Positions 46,001-54,255 of a DNA stretch of 64,000 nucleotides are shown here, in pieces (the first letter of the stretch is position 1; each line of letters starts with the position of its first letter). The position numbers and the translations under genes were made by a program. The stretch comes from Lachnospiraceae bacterium (GTDB taxonomy: Bacteria > Bacillota > Clostridia > Lachnospirales > Lachnospiraceae). Location of the stretch: contig JAFLSY010000008.1 of the NCBI GenBank assembly GCA_022510745.1, positions 102,035 through 166,034 on the forward strand, in the 5' to 3' direction. The notes under the pieces are model-generated. The model saw nothing but the letters and a program-made list of their open reading frames with translations. It was not told the origin of the DNA and ran no database searches.

Positions 46001-46864
46001 CTTCTTTAATTTGCGCATTGCCATCAGTGCCAGATCCATCAGACAGACAAACTTATCCTCCCTGCCTGCAAAGATTTCTTCCCTCGTATCCAGATAGCTC
46101 TGATAAGTGGTCTCCAAAGGCTCCCTGTAATAGCCCTCGCCGAATTCCACATCCGTCAGTTCGGTGGAAAAAGTGGTATGACGGCAATGGTCGGACCAAT
46201 AGGTATCCAGTACCCGGATTTCGGTCATGGTCGGATCCCTGTGCTCATCATTCACAAAATAATTCTGAATATGCTTAAAATCCTGAAAGGTCATAGCCAG
46301 ACCAAGGGAATCATATAAATCCCGCAGTTCCTTTTCCTGCATATTTGTAAAGCCCTCGAAAATCTTGACGTCCGCAGGCTCCTCAAATACCGTCATCAGC
46401 GTATCGGGCTTGATCATATTAGTTTCCCTGGAATCCACCGGATTGATACAGTAAGCCTTGATTCTGGCAAATTCCTCATCGGAAATCTTTCCTCCGATCA
46501 CATAGGTAACTGCCGTCTTGATGATGGGCTCCTCGTCCTCTTTTAAAAATTTCACGCACTGAACCGCGGAATCGGCTCTCTGATCGAACTGTCCCGGCAG
46601 ATACTCCACGCTGAATACGCGCTCACCGGGCAGCAGATCGATATGCTCTCTGTACAGTTCGTCTACGGGAGGCTCGGAAAACACGGTCCTGCAGGCCTTT
46701 TCAAAAGTGTCCTCAGAAAGACTCTCCACATCGTAGCGGATGAATACCCTCACTCGGGTAATTCCTTCGATTCCCAGATAATTTTTTAATTCTTCATGCA
46801 GTTCCTTTGCCTTTACCGCAAAAGGGGGCTTTTTTTCTACATAGATACGTTTTACGCTTCCCAT
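43070..46864 (-). CDS. purL: Phosphoribosylformylglycinamidine synthase, single-chain
   Basis: Converts FGAR to FGAM with glutamine and ATP in purine synthesis. The 1264-residue chain joins an N-terminal PurS-like part, two AIRS-type ATP-binding halves (FFKNETHNHPTEIEPFGGAA near 330; LGGRTGRDGCGGATGSSK near 452; GLPSIGGKDSMSGTF) and a C-terminal glutamine amidotransferase (FPGGFSAGDEPDGSAKF, nucleophile Cys in LALGICNGFQALIKLG, SHGEGRF). Clostridia often carry this long form instead of separate PurS/Q/L. Start at 46864 follows ACGGAGGAAGTT. No other purine gene lies beside it. Confidence 0.97.
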   Translation of the reverse strand: MGSVKRIYVEKKPPFAVKAKELHEELKNYLGIEGITRVRVFIRYDVESLSEDTFEKACRTVFSEPPVDELYREHIDLLPGERVFSVEYLPGQFDQRADSAVQCVKFLKEDEEPIIKTAVTYVIGGKISDEEFARIKAYCINPVDSRETNMIKPDTLMTVFEEPADVKIFEGFTNMQEKELRDLYDSLGLAMTFQDFKHIQNYFVNDEHRDPTMTEIRVLDTYWSDHCRHTTFSTELTDVEFGEGYYREPLETTYQSYLDTREEIFAGREDKFVCLMDLALMAMRKLKKDGKLEDMEQSDEINACSVVVPVEMDYGSEKVTEEWLVFFKNETHNHPTEIEPFGGAATCLGGAIRDPLSGRGYVYQAMRITGAADPTVPVSETLHGKLSQKKLVRGAASGYSSYGNQIGLATGYVKEIYHPAYVAKRMEIGAVMGAAPRKNVIRENSDPGDIIILLGGRTGRDGCGGATGSSKVHTDTSIETCGAEVQKGNAPTERKIQRLFRREEVSRLIKKCNDFGAGGVSVAIGELAAGLVVDLDKVPKKYAGLDGTELAISESQERMAVVVDKKDVDAFLGYAAEENLEAVPVAVVTEEPRLVLNWRGKDIVNISRAFLDTNGAHQETTVKVDIPSENDNYFNKTAVPAVAEKLQAGDVKGAWMALLADLNVCSQKGLVEMFDSSIGAASVLMPYGGKYQLTETQTMIAKLPVLYGSTDTVTMMSYGFDPYLSSWSPYHGAVYAVVESMAKIVASGGDYKKIRFTFQEYFRRMTADPHRWSQPFSALLGAYDAQIGFGLPSIGGKDSMSGTFNDIDVPPTLVSFAVDVAKYGDVITPELKQAGNKLVRFKIEKDDYDVPVYEKVMELYDTIAGLIEKKTVVSAYALDSKGVAAALSKMAFGNKLGVTVDNEVAHAALFENALGDILAEVESDKLQMLADVDYSLIGTVTEEAVFTFGDMKLPLEDALQTWKGTLEKVFPTKAEQDTSPVESKTYKADSIYVCKNKVAKPTVFIPVFPGTNCEYDSTKAFERAGAKVVTRVFKNLSAEDIRDSVEEFEKAIGEAQIIMFPGGFSAGDEPDGSAKFFATAFQNARMKEAVEKLLNERDGLALGICNGFQALIKLGLVPFGEIVGQTEDSPTLTFNTINRHISKMVYTKVVSDKSPWLQGAKLGETYCSPASHGEGRFVANAEWIKKLFENGQVATQYVDIHGNASMDEEWNVNGSYCAIEGITSPDGRCFGKMAHAERRDTAVAMNIYGEQDLRIFESGVAYFK

Positions 46865-46881
46865 AACTTCCTCCGTTAAGA

Positions 46882-46914
46882 AAATGCCTCAGGATGCGTA
46901 TTCCTGAAGCATTT
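46882..46914 (-). terminator. Terminator between the TetR operon and purL
   Basis: AAATGCCTCAGGA (46882-46894) pairs with TCCTGAAGCATTT (46902-46914), a 13-base stem with one mismatch on this strand that becomes a G-U pair on the minus-strand RNA. Followed by TCTT on the minus strand. Confidence 0.75.
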
Positions 46915-46921
46915 ATATTTT

Positions 46922-47509
46922 CTATTCGTCTTCGATTCCCAATTCACGCAGAATGAAAATCAATTCCTCGTCCACCATGTCTTCTGTCACACCCACGGTA
47001 TGAGCGGAAATCTTAAGTCCTTCCAGCACAAACATAATGTTGCGAGCCATTCCGTGACAATTCTCACAGTAAAACTCTCCGTTTTCCACACCGGCCTCTA
47101 AGAGCTTCTCTATGATTTTTACGGCGGAATCAAACTGACGTTTTAAGATGTTGTCTTTTTTGGATACGGTCTCTCCAAAATAATACTCATAGATTGCCAC
47201 AGTAAGATTATTCCGCTTTCTCAACAGCTCGCGTTTCTGCTCTTTCAAAAACAGCATCAAAATATCCGCTACGGTAGCATCCTCCGTAATACTGTCGGAA
47301 AATACATCGTCGGCTTCCTCTGTTTCCATGCGAAGAACCTCCATGAAAATCTCTGCCGTACTGGCAAAATACAGATACAGTCCGCCCCGGCTGATATCAC
47401 ACGCTTCTACAATATCTTTCATGGTAACATTCTTGTAACCCTTTTCCATGAACACTTTTCTGGCGGTTTCCAATATAAATCTTTTCTTTTGCAATGACTT
47501 TTCGCCCAT
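46922..47509 (-). CDS. TetR-family regulator
   Basis: A 195-residue repressor. The N-terminal helix-turn-helix reads ILETARKVFMEKGYKNVTMK, then DIVEACDISRGGLYLYFAST (about 12-52); the rest is the all-helical ligand domain, with an unusual CENCHG near residue 150 that could bind metal or a thiol-reactive ligand. It follows the DUF6508-like gene by 5 bases. Confidence 0.9.
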   Translation of the reverse strand: MGEKSLQKKRFILETARKVFMEKGYKNVTMKDIVEACDISRGGLYLYFASTAEIFMEVLRMETEEADDVFSDSITEDATVADILMLFLKEQKRELLRKRNNLTVAIYEYYFGETVSKKDNILKRQFDSAVKIIEKLLEAGVENGEFYCENCHGMARNIMFVLEGLKISAHTVGVTEDMVDEELIFILRELGIEDE

Positions 47510-47514
47510 TTACC

Positions 47515-47997
47515 TTACTCCTGTTTACCTCGTACATCCGCCGGCTGATCCCATAACACAAACAGTTCCTTAAATTTTAAAAGGATTTCCAAAAAGATGC
47601 CTTCCTCCACTGCCTTCGGCCACAGCCAGCCTTTTGTCATTCCACCGATGATATAATTTGACATAATAGCGGTCAGTACCTCAACATTCTTGACCGTAAT
47701 CTCGGCTATCAGCTTATGCTCATCTTTCTCGCTTTTTATCCCGTAACGGGAATATACATATACATAATTCCGGTCTGTCAACCCTGTTCGCTGTACTGTT
47801 TTAACAAAACCCATTAATGTCCCGTCGTATACAGGAAAAGAAATGGAATGTGCCAGCTCATCACTCTGATAATTGCTGCTGACCTTCTTTCCCCGTTTAT
47901 CTTCCAGCCAGGGAAGATACCGAAACAGCGGTTCTACGTCCTTTCGGTAACGCTCTATCAATTTTCGTCTATAGTCCACATCCTGTTCCAATGGCAA
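47515..47997 (-). CDS. Hypothetical protein (DUF6508-like)
   Basis: A 160-residue soluble protein: LIERYRKDVEPLFRYLPWLE, then SISFPVYDGTLMGFVKTVQR and NYIIGGMTKGWLWPKAVEEG. The text resembles the DUF6508 group, but I hold that loosely. It is the first gene of a two-gene operon with a TetR regulator. An extended -10 (TGGTACAAT on the minus strand, near 48031-48040) precedes it. Function unknown. Confidence 0.55.
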   Translation of the reverse strand: MPLEQDVDYRRKLIERYRKDVEPLFRYLPWLEDKRGKKVSSNYQSDELAHSISFPVYDGTLMGFVKTVQRTGLTDRNYVYVYSRYGIKSEKDEHKLIAEITVKNVEVLTAIMSNYIIGGMTKGWLWPKAVEEGIFLEILLKFKELFVLWDQPADVRGKQE

Positions 47998-48348
47998 CTA
48001 CCCCCATAATATGACACTCATGTAGTTTTATTGTACCATAATTTTTCAAAAAGTACAGTAAGTCTTTTTAAAATATAGAAAAAATCATTATTTTTATATT
48101 AAAAGCTCATTTTTTTCGTTATCAAGACCAATTATAACATATTTCGCTAATATAGTGTTATTTCATAACAATATTGTTATAGAATAAATATTGGCTTTAG
48201 TGTATGCTACAAATGTCCTGATCAAAAGTCAGGTCTGCTAATTAGCAATTCCGGAAATTCCCCTTTTACACAATCGAAGGCTCTGTCGGTTCCCCCCGAC
48301 AGAGTCTTTGATTTTACCCAAAAAGCATCCTGGCGCAAATTGTTCTTA
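47998..48348. other. AT-rich intergenic region with a 16-bp palindrome
   Basis: This 351-base stretch holds no gene I can support. It contains the promoter of the preceding operon near 48031-48060, a perfect 16-base palindrome ATAACAATATTGTTAT at 48165-48180, and a 9-base stem CTCTGTCGG/CCGACAGAG at 48281-48304 that may end the transcript of the gene at 48349. Confidence 0.6.
48165..48180. promoter_or_regulatory. Perfect 16-bp palindrome (possible operator)
   Basis: ATAACAATATTGTTAT is fully self-complementary, with a related half GTGTTAT just before it. It lies about 170 bases upstream of the TetR operon start. It could be a regulator site; owner unknown. Confidence 0.4.
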
Positions 48349-48762
48349 TCAACACTGCGGATTGGGTCTGTCGGTTCCGCTCTCCTGCGTAAGCTTCTCC
48401 ACATAAGGTCCCGGATTCTGTTCCATTTTAAGCATTACCTCAAAAGCGGACAAAAACAACTTTGCGCTGTCGTAGCGCAGACAGTCTTCTCCTCTGTCCA
48501 AATAAGCTTTGAAGTGGTCTACCTGCCAGACCATGATATCCGCAATCGTATATCCGGCCACCTTTTTTTCACAAAGAAATGTCTGCGTGTCATGATAATA
48601 AGCAAATTCCCGCAGCATACCTTCCGATTCACACAGTCCCTGCCACAGTTTCTCCAGATAATCTCCATCTTTGCCTGCTTCTTTGCAAAGCTGTGCTGCC
48701 CAGATTTTTAATGTTACAAGCGCTCTGTGCAGTTCTTCGTTCTCCTTCTGCTTATTTTCCAT
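48349..48762 (-). CDS. Hypothetical protein
   Basis: A mostly helical protein of about 137 residues (MENKQKENEELHRALVTLKI, then DYLEKLWQGLCESEGMLREF, AYYHDTQTFLCEKKVAGYTI and MVWQVDHFKAYLDRGEDCLR). No membrane segment or catalytic motif is seen, and I do not recognise the family. The start is uncertain between 48762 and the ATGs at 48774 and 48789; the only AAGGA lies too near 48774 and somewhat far from 48762. It follows the deacetylase gene by about 50 bases. Confidence 0.55.
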   Translation of the reverse strand: MENKQKENEELHRALVTLKIWAAQLCKEAGKDGDYLEKLWQGLCESEGMLREFAYYHDTQTFLCEKKVAGYTIADIMVWQVDHFKAYLDRGEDCLRYDSAKLFLSAFEVMLKMEQNPGPYVEKLTQESGTDRPNPQC

Positions 48763-48816
48763 ATCAATGTACATTCCTTTCTGTAACATGCAAACTTTGA
48801 GCCAACAGTCCGATCT

Positions 48817-49518
48817 TTACAGTCTGACAAATTGGGGGGCTTCAAATTCCACTCCTCCCTTTAGCGCCTCCTCTAAAAACAGCTTATAATATTCCGGTAC
48901 CATAGCCTCGGTTTCATCATGGGCATGGAGCAGCAGAATATGGTGGCTGCCTTCCTCAAAGAGTACCTCACCGTAACCGGGATTTTTCTCATGCATACGT
49001 TTCAGCACATCCTCCGCGGTAAAATCCTCACCCTCTCTTATCTGCCACTCTCCAAAATCAAAGGTCCAGAGGGTATCCACATCCTGGTGTTGATCCTGCG
49101 CCTCATACCATGCGCCGGTAATCTTCTCATCGGCCACTTTATCAAAACCGTTTTCCTTGAAATATTTCTGCAGGGCTTCTTTATTCTCACCGCCCTTATC
49201 CCCGTAGGGAAAGCGGAAGGGCCGAAAACGGCGCTCTATACCCGCATCCTTATAAAGGCGGTTCAAAACCACTTCGTTTCTTTCAATTTCCGCAATTCCC
49301 TCCTTCAGAGAAAGGGAAGAAAACGCCGGATGGGAATAGCTGTGATTGCCTATTAGAATACCCTTCTGCAACGCATAAAGGGCTTGATCGTAATACTTTT
49401 CCACCTTCTCTCCCACCGCAAAAAGAATGACAGGGATTTTCTTCTCACAAAGATAATCCACTATGGCCGGTGTATTGGCGGAAGCAATATCGTCGATTGT
49501 CAAAATAGCTTTACTCAT
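48817..49518 (-). CDS. Polysaccharide deacetylase family protein
   Basis: A 233-residue protein with the NodB fold and no signal peptide. The usual TFDDG motif reads TIDDIAS but keeps both Asp; the metal His pair is in GNHSYSHPAF (about 79), the catalytic-base region is RFRPFRFPYGDKGG, and the last motif is LLLHAHDETEAM. Members remove acetyl or similar groups from sugars or related substrates. Lack of a signal suggests a cytoplasmic substrate. Confidence 0.87.
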   Translation of the reverse strand: MSKAILTIDDIASANTPAIVDYLCEKKIPVILFAVGEKVEKYYDQALYALQKGILIGNHSYSHPAFSSLSLKEGIAEIERNEVVLNRLYKDAGIERRFRPFRFPYGDKGGENKEALQKYFKENGFDKVADEKITGAWYEAQDQHQDVDTLWTFDFGEWQIREGEDFTAEDVLKRMHEKNPGYGEVLFEEGSHHILLLHAHDETEAMVPEYYKLFLEEALKGGVEFEAPQFVRL

Positions 49519-49676
49519 ATGGGAGCCTTTCTAATTGGAAATTGTATCATTTTCACATTTGTTTCAAAAAAATTACACAATTTAAACACATTTTATTTTT
49601 ATAATAATAATGAAAAAAATAACATCGTTAATAAATAACATCCTTAAATATCCCATCATATAACAGGAGTTTACAT

Positions 49677-50390
49677 ATGAAACAGGAAGTTTTTAAGAGG
49701 TACGAGAAAAAGTACCTGCTCACGATTCCACAATATCACACCTTCTTAGGCAAAAGCAAGGAATATCTGTGTGAGGATACCTTTGGCAGTTATTCCATAA
49801 GCAATATTTATTTTGACACCCCGGACTTTTTTCTTATTCGAAATTCTTTAGAACATCCGAGATATAAAGAAAAATTACGCCTAAGGTGCTACGGGGAAGT
49901 AACTCCTGATTCCCCCGTCTTTCTGGAGATTAAAAAGAAATATGATCACATTGTTTATAAGAGGCGTACTTCCTTGACCCTTTCCGAGGCAGAGGCCTAT
50001 CTTTATCGTTCTCTTCCGCCTAAAGACGGGAATCAAATACTGCGGGAAATCGACTGGCTCTTTGCACGCTATCCACTGCAGCCCGCCATTTATCTTACCT
50101 GCAACAGAAAGGCCTACTGCGGCAAAGAAAATTCAGATCTGCGCGTTACCTTCGATACCAATATCCGGGGCAGGAATGAACATCTCTTTTTGCAAGACGG
50201 CACCGACGGGCTGTCCCTGCTGCCGGAGGGTATGATTCTGATGGAAGTCAAGATTCCCAATGCCATGCCTCTGTGGATGTGCCATCTCTTTACCGAACTG
50301 AGCCTGCAGCATTGCTCCTTCTCTAAATACGGCACCTATTATCGGGAATACATATGTAAAGAAAAGAAAGGAAATATCAAATATGCTTAG
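49677..50390 (+). CDS. VTC-domain protein (polyphosphate polymerase-like)
   Basis: A 237-residue protein starting FKRYEKKYLLTIPQYHTFLG, followed by SISNIYFDTPDFFLIRNSLE, KEKLRLRCYGE and EIKKKYDHIVYKRRTSLTL. These basic and acidic residues line the tunnel of the VTC/CYTH-like catalytic domain that makes polyphosphate in yeast. In bacteria this family nearly always sits beside a DUF4956 membrane protein and CotH or surface proteins, as here (8-base overlap). True polymerase activity here is not shown. Confidence 0.87.
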   Translation: MKQEVFKRYEKKYLLTIPQYHTFLGKSKEYLCEDTFGSYSISNIYFDTPDFFLIRNSLEHPRYKEKLRLRCYGEVTPDSPVFLEIKKKYDHIVYKRRTSLTLSEAEAYLYRSLPPKDGNQILREIDWLFARYPLQPAIYLTCNRKAYCGKENSDLRVTFDTNIRGRNEHLFLQDGTDGLSLLPEGMILMEVKIPNAMPLWMCHLFTELSLQHCSFSKYGTYYREYICKEKKGNIKYA

Positions 50391-51063
50391 TCAATTTTTT
50401 ACCGTATCCGTAACCGAACTCACTGTGATGCAATTTTTACTCTGTACCCTGTATTCTTTAGTATTGGGACTGCTCATTGCGCTGATCCATATTTTTAAAA
50501 ACAGATTTACTAAAAATTTTATTCTGACTCTGTTGATTCTTCCTGCCATTGTTCAAACCGTTATTTTGTTGGTAAACGGAAATCTCGGTACCGGCATCGC
50601 CGTTATGGGGGCTTTCAGCTTGGTACGCTTCCGTTCCGCTCCCGGTAATTCCAGAGAAATTGCCAGCATCTTTTTAGCAATGGCTGCGGGACTGGCTGTC
50701 GGTACCGGCTATCTCGGCGTGGCCGGACTTTTGGTGCTCTGCGTGGGTGCCGTTATTCTGCTGTTACAGCTTATGCCCCTGCAAAAACTGCAGGGTGAGG
50801 AAAGGGAATTAAAAATTTCCATACCGGAAAATCTGGATTATGAAGGGCTGTTTGAAGATCTGCTGGCAGAATACACCTCTCAAAACAGCCTCACCAGTGT
50901 CAAGACCACCAATATGGGCAGCCTGTTCGAACTGCACTATAAAATTACTTTAAAAACCACTGCCAGCACCCAGAAAATGATCAACGATATCCGATGCCGT
51001 AACGGTAATTTACCCGTCGTATTGCACTATGCACATACATCCGCTGCAACAGAGGAACTGTAA
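50383..51063 (+). CDS. DUF4956 membrane protein
   Basis: A 226-residue protein with four membrane helices in the first 130 residues (LLCTLYSLVLGLLIALIHIF; FILTLLILPAIVQTVILLV; the GAFSLVRFRSAPGNSREIAS motif typical of DUF4956) and a cytoplasmic alpha/beta tail. It overlaps the VTC gene by 8 bases. Probably forms a membrane complex with it. Function unknown. Confidence 0.87.
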   Translation: MLSQFFTVSVTELTVMQFLLCTLYSLVLGLLIALIHIFKNRFTKNFILTLLILPAIVQTVILLVNGNLGTGIAVMGAFSLVRFRSAPGNSREIASIFLAMAAGLAVGTGYLGVAGLLVLCVGAVILLLQLMPLQKLQGEERELKISIPENLDYEGLFEDLLAEYTSQNSLTSVKTTNMGSLFELHYKITLKTTASTQKMINDIRCRNGNLPVVLHYAHTSAATEEL

Positions 51064-51075
51064 GGAGGCTTTCGT

Positions 51076-52755
51076 ATGAGAAACTCAATATCCCGATTTT
51101 GCGTAATGCTGACCGCCGTTTCCTTCCTGCTTTCCGGCTGCGCCCGGCCAGATGCCGTATCATCATCCGATACAGTCTCACCCACATCTGGAGAAGCGTT
51201 TTCAGGGGCGGCACTCTTAAGCGAGGAGGACTTGTTTACGGAATATGATACCTCAGCTACGCTAATAGTTCTGGACGGAGACTTCGCAGAGATTACCGGA
51301 AACGGAGCTTTGGTATCTTCTGGTCTTATCACAATTACCTCTGCAGGTACCTATGTGTTGAGTGGTTCCTTTCAAGGACAGGTGCTTATTGACGCAGGTA
51401 AAAAGGATTTGGTACATCTGATCTTAAACGGCGCTTCCATTGCATGCGATCACAGCGCCGCCATATACGGCAGCCAGAGCAAAAAAATCATACTTACTCT
51501 GGCAGATGACACCGTGAACTCTTTGAGCGACGGCGTTTCCTACATCTATGAAAATGCGGAGGACGACGAGCCTAATGCTGCCTTTTTCAGTAAAGATGAT
51601 ATCACTTTAAACGGAAGCGGTACCTTACTTGTAAACGGCTGCTACGCAGACGGTATCCGTTCGAAAGATAGCATTCTCATTATTTCCGGTACCTATGAGA
51701 TTACTGCTAAAAAAGACGGCATACAGGGAAAAGACGCGCTGTATATTGCAGATGGTTCTTTCACAATAGATGCCGGCAAAGATGCCCTCAAATCTTCCAA
51801 TAGTTCGGATACCAGCAAGGGTTTTGTCACTATTGACGGCGGCATATTTGAGATTACCTGCGGGGACGACGCTTTCCATGCGGAGACCGCTCTTACCATC
51901 AATAACGGAAAGATACTGATTCTCTCATGCTACGAGGGTCTGGAAGGACTGACCGTAGAAATTAATGATGGGCAGATTAGCATTACATCGGAAGATGACG
52001 GTATCAATGCGGCCGGTGGCAACACTGATACGGCAGAAAAGATATCTGTGAATGGCATGGAACTTCCTGAAGATTTCGGCAGACAAGGCTTTGGCGGCTT
52101 TGGTGGCGGTGATCGTCCGGGGAGTGGCGGCAATGAACGGCCGGACTTTGACGGAAACTTCGGCGGCGGCTTCGGGGGTGGTGATCGTCCGGGGGGCGGC
52201 AACAATGAACGCCCGGACTTTGACGGAAACTCCGATGGCGGTTTTGGCGGGGGCTTCGGCGGAGGCGGCTTCGGGGGTGGCGGTGGCTTCGACCCCGACG
52301 GCAATGAAAACGCCTGCATCACCATAAACGGCGGTACCATTTATGTGAACGCAGGCGGTGACGGTATCGATTCCAACGGCTATTTTTATATGAATGGCGG
52401 CACAGTTTACGTGGAGGGTCCCGAAAACAACGGCAACGGTGCATTAGACTATGCCTACGGTGCCGAAATAAGCGGCGGTACCATTCTTGCCATAGGCGCT
52501 TCCGGTATGGCCATGGGCTTTGGCGAGAATTCCTCCCAGCCCTCCCTCTTCCTCAGACTGCGGGAATGGCAGACGGCAGGCGCTGAAATTACGCTTTCAG
52601 ACGGTGAAGAGGTTCTTTTTTCCTATACCTCGCAAAAAAGTTTTAATTCCATTGTGCTCTCTCTGCCGGACTTAGAGCAAGATGTTACTTACACGCTAAC
52701 CTGCGGTACAGTAACAGAGGAGGTAACCGTCTCCGGTAATCGGACAGGTCGTTAA
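51076..52755 (+). CDS. Cthe_2159-like surface lipoprotein with Gly-rich insert
   Basis: A 559-residue lipoprotein (signal ends in LLSGC, Cys near 22). The body has repeated right-handed beta-helix turns such as IDAGKKDLVHLILNGASIAC, NGSGTLLVNGCYADGIRSKD and ITAKKDGIQGKDALYIADGS, the pattern of the Cthe_2159 calcium and polysaccharide-binding family. A Gly/Asn/Asp insert at about 335-415 holds two 24-residue repeats with GGDRPG and NERPDFDGN. It is last in the VTC/DUF4956 operon (12-base gap) and probably a cell-surface adhesin or glycan binder. Confidence 0.85.
   Translation: MRNSISRFCVMLTAVSFLLSGCARPDAVSSSDTVSPTSGEAFSGAALLSEEDLFTEYDTSATLIVLDGDFAEITGNGALVSSGLITITSAGTYVLSGSFQGQVLIDAGKKDLVHLILNGASIACDHSAAIYGSQSKKIILTLADDTVNSLSDGVSYIYENAEDDEPNAAFFSKDDITLNGSGTLLVNGCYADGIRSKDSILIISGTYEITAKKDGIQGKDALYIADGSFTIDAGKDALKSSNSSDTSKGFVTIDGGIFEITCGDDAFHAETALTINNGKILILSCYEGLEGLTVEINDGQISITSEDDGINAAGGNTDTAEKISVNGMELPEDFGRQGFGGFGGGDRPGSGGNERPDFDGNFGGGFGGGDRPGGGNNERPDFDGNSDGGFGGGFGGGGFGGGGGFDPDGNENACITINGGTIYVNAGGDGIDSNGYFYMNGGTVYVEGPENNGNGALDYAYGAEISGGTILAIGASGMAMGFGENSSQPSLFLRLREWQTAGAEITLSDGEEVLFSYTSQKSFNSIVLSLPDLEQDVTYTLTCGTVTEEVTVSGNRTGR
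52111..52254 (+). repeat. 72-bp in-frame tandem repeat, two copies
   Basis: gatcgtccgg recurs at 52111 and 52183, exactly 72 bases apart, each leading into a similar stretch coding NERPDFDGN. The repeat keeps frame in the Gly-rich insert of the surface lipoprotein and may vary in number between strains. Confidence 0.75.
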
Positions 52756-52765
52756 AAACAGCCTA

Positions 52766-53389
52766 TTACAGAGAAAGAAATCCCTCCCGCCTTTCCCTGT
52801 ATTGAGCATAAAAATCCATATCAATATCATAAGGACGAATATAAAAGGTCTGCAGAAACAGCAGATTCATTTCCTTTAGTTTCTCATCCTCCCGGACGGC
52901 CAATGCGGCCGCCCGGTTTTTTAATTCCTTTACCAGATAATGCCAGCTTATCAGAAACTCATGATAGGATTTGGAATCAGGCATGCCCAGCCACTTTTCC
53001 ACTTTGACCTTGGTCTTATCCTGCATCGGACATTCCTCCAACAAAAAATAGCTCAGCTTTCCGTCCTCGTAATTGCGGCCTAAGGGAAAGGCACGGCACA
53101 GTCCCGGTCTGTCTTCATGAATCCCGCACCGCCCTTCCTTTTGCAGAAACACACAGTTATTTTCCGTCCCTGTCATGCGCAGATTGGGCATAAGCAGCCC
53201 CTCCTCCACATGGAGTTCCACATAGTTTTGAAACAACTCCTCAATATTTTTATGAAGTCCCTTTGTCAATCGATATACATCGGAAGGATCCAGTATTACC
53301 GTATCTCCCATTCCTCTGCAACAGGAAGAACAACCCCGGCAGTCATGGCAGCCGACTCTCACCATATCATTTAATCCATAAAGTTTCAT
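52766..53389 (-). CDS. YkgJ-family cysteine-cluster protein
   Basis: A 207-residue protein with the pattern of the YkgJ (UPF0153) family: CHDCRGCSSCCRGMGDTV at 14-31, NNCVFLQKEGRCGIHEDRPG, LCRAFPLGR and EECPM, giving eight or more Cys for zinc or an iron-sulfur cluster. Function unsettled. It converges with the surface lipoprotein gene, 10 bases away. Confidence 0.85.
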   Translation of the reverse strand: MKLYGLNDMVRVGCHDCRGCSSCCRGMGDTVILDPSDVYRLTKGLHKNIEELFQNYVELHVEEGLLMPNLRMTGTENNCVFLQKEGRCGIHEDRPGLCRAFPLGRNYEDGKLSYFLLEECPMQDKTKVKVEKWLGMPDSKSYHEFLISWHYLVKELKNRAAALAVREDEKLKEMNLLFLQTFYIRPYDIDMDFYAQYRERREGFLSL

Positions 53390-53486
53390 AATCCCTCACA
53401 TTCCGCCAATTCTTACGATAGGCAAAGCACTTTCCTGCCCTCATTTGAATATGATGCAAGTAAGATAAAAATAGGATGCGATACTT

Positions 53487-54128
53487 TTGCAGCTATTCCC
53501 AATTATTACGGAAGCACTTTTTCTTTCCATTGCACTTTCCCTGGATGCATTCGTAGCAGGCTTCTCCTACGGTGTCAATAAAATAAGAATTCCCTGGACC
53601 TCTGCTCTGGTCATCGACGGTATCTGCAGTTTCAGTCTGGGAGCCGCCTTACTTTTGGGCTCCCTGCTCAAGCACTGGATACCCACACAACTGACTACGG
53701 CCCTATGCTTTATTATTTTGCTCCTGTTAGGCTTAAGCAAACTTTTAGACGGTCTTACCAAAGCACTCATCAAAAAGTACGGCGCTATCTGCAGCAACTT
53801 CCATTTTTCCCTCTGCAACTTCCGCTTTGTCCTAAGCCTCTATGCAGACCCTGAGGCGGCGGATTTAGACCATTCCAAAACCATTTCCCCAAAGGAAGCC
53901 TCTTCTTTAGCCATTGCCCTTTCACTGGACGGCTGTGCGGTGGGCTTCGGTGCGGCTCTCGGCAGCGCCAGCGGATCTGCGCTCTTTTTGTGTTCGCTGA
54001 TTGTAGAAGCTCTGGCGGTTTTCGGCGGCACTGCACTGGGAAACCGTGTCGCAAAGAAGCTTCCCTTCAATGCGGCATGGATCAGTGGCGGCATTTTATT
54101 GGTGTTAGCGTTTCTGAAACTATTATAA
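53487..54128 (+). CDS. ytaF: Sporulation membrane protein YtaF
   Basis: A 213-residue protein with six helices, related to MntP manganese exporters. ALFLSIALSLDAFVAGFSYG at the start and SSLAIALSLDGCAVGFGAAL in the second half are the paired ALSLD repeats of YtaF. The start is a TTG at 53487 behind AGGATGCGATACT; an in-frame stop lies 15 bases upstream and no ATG fits. Supports a spore-forming background. Confidence 0.87.
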   Translation: MQLFPIITEALFLSIALSLDAFVAGFSYGVNKIRIPWTSALVIDGICSFSLGAALLLGSLLKHWIPTQLTTALCFIILLLLGLSKLLDGLTKALIKKYGAICSNFHFSLCNFRFVLSLYADPEAADLDHSKTISPKEASSLAIALSLDGCAVGFGAALGSASGSALFLCSLIVEALAVFGGTALGNRVAKKLPFNAAWISGGILLVLAFLKLL

Positions 54129-54255
54129 GCTTTTATAAAGGCATTTGTAAACTTTTCATTGACTGTATGCATTTTATCGTTTAAAATACTTCTGTTATCA
54201 CTTTAGCGTAGTACAGTAAGATAACAAACGTATATACCAGAGGAGGCATTATGAA

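Noticed and set aside
51930..52340. Minus-strand Pro-rich open frame
   Set aside because: It is the mirror of the Gly-rich insert of the surface lipoprotein.
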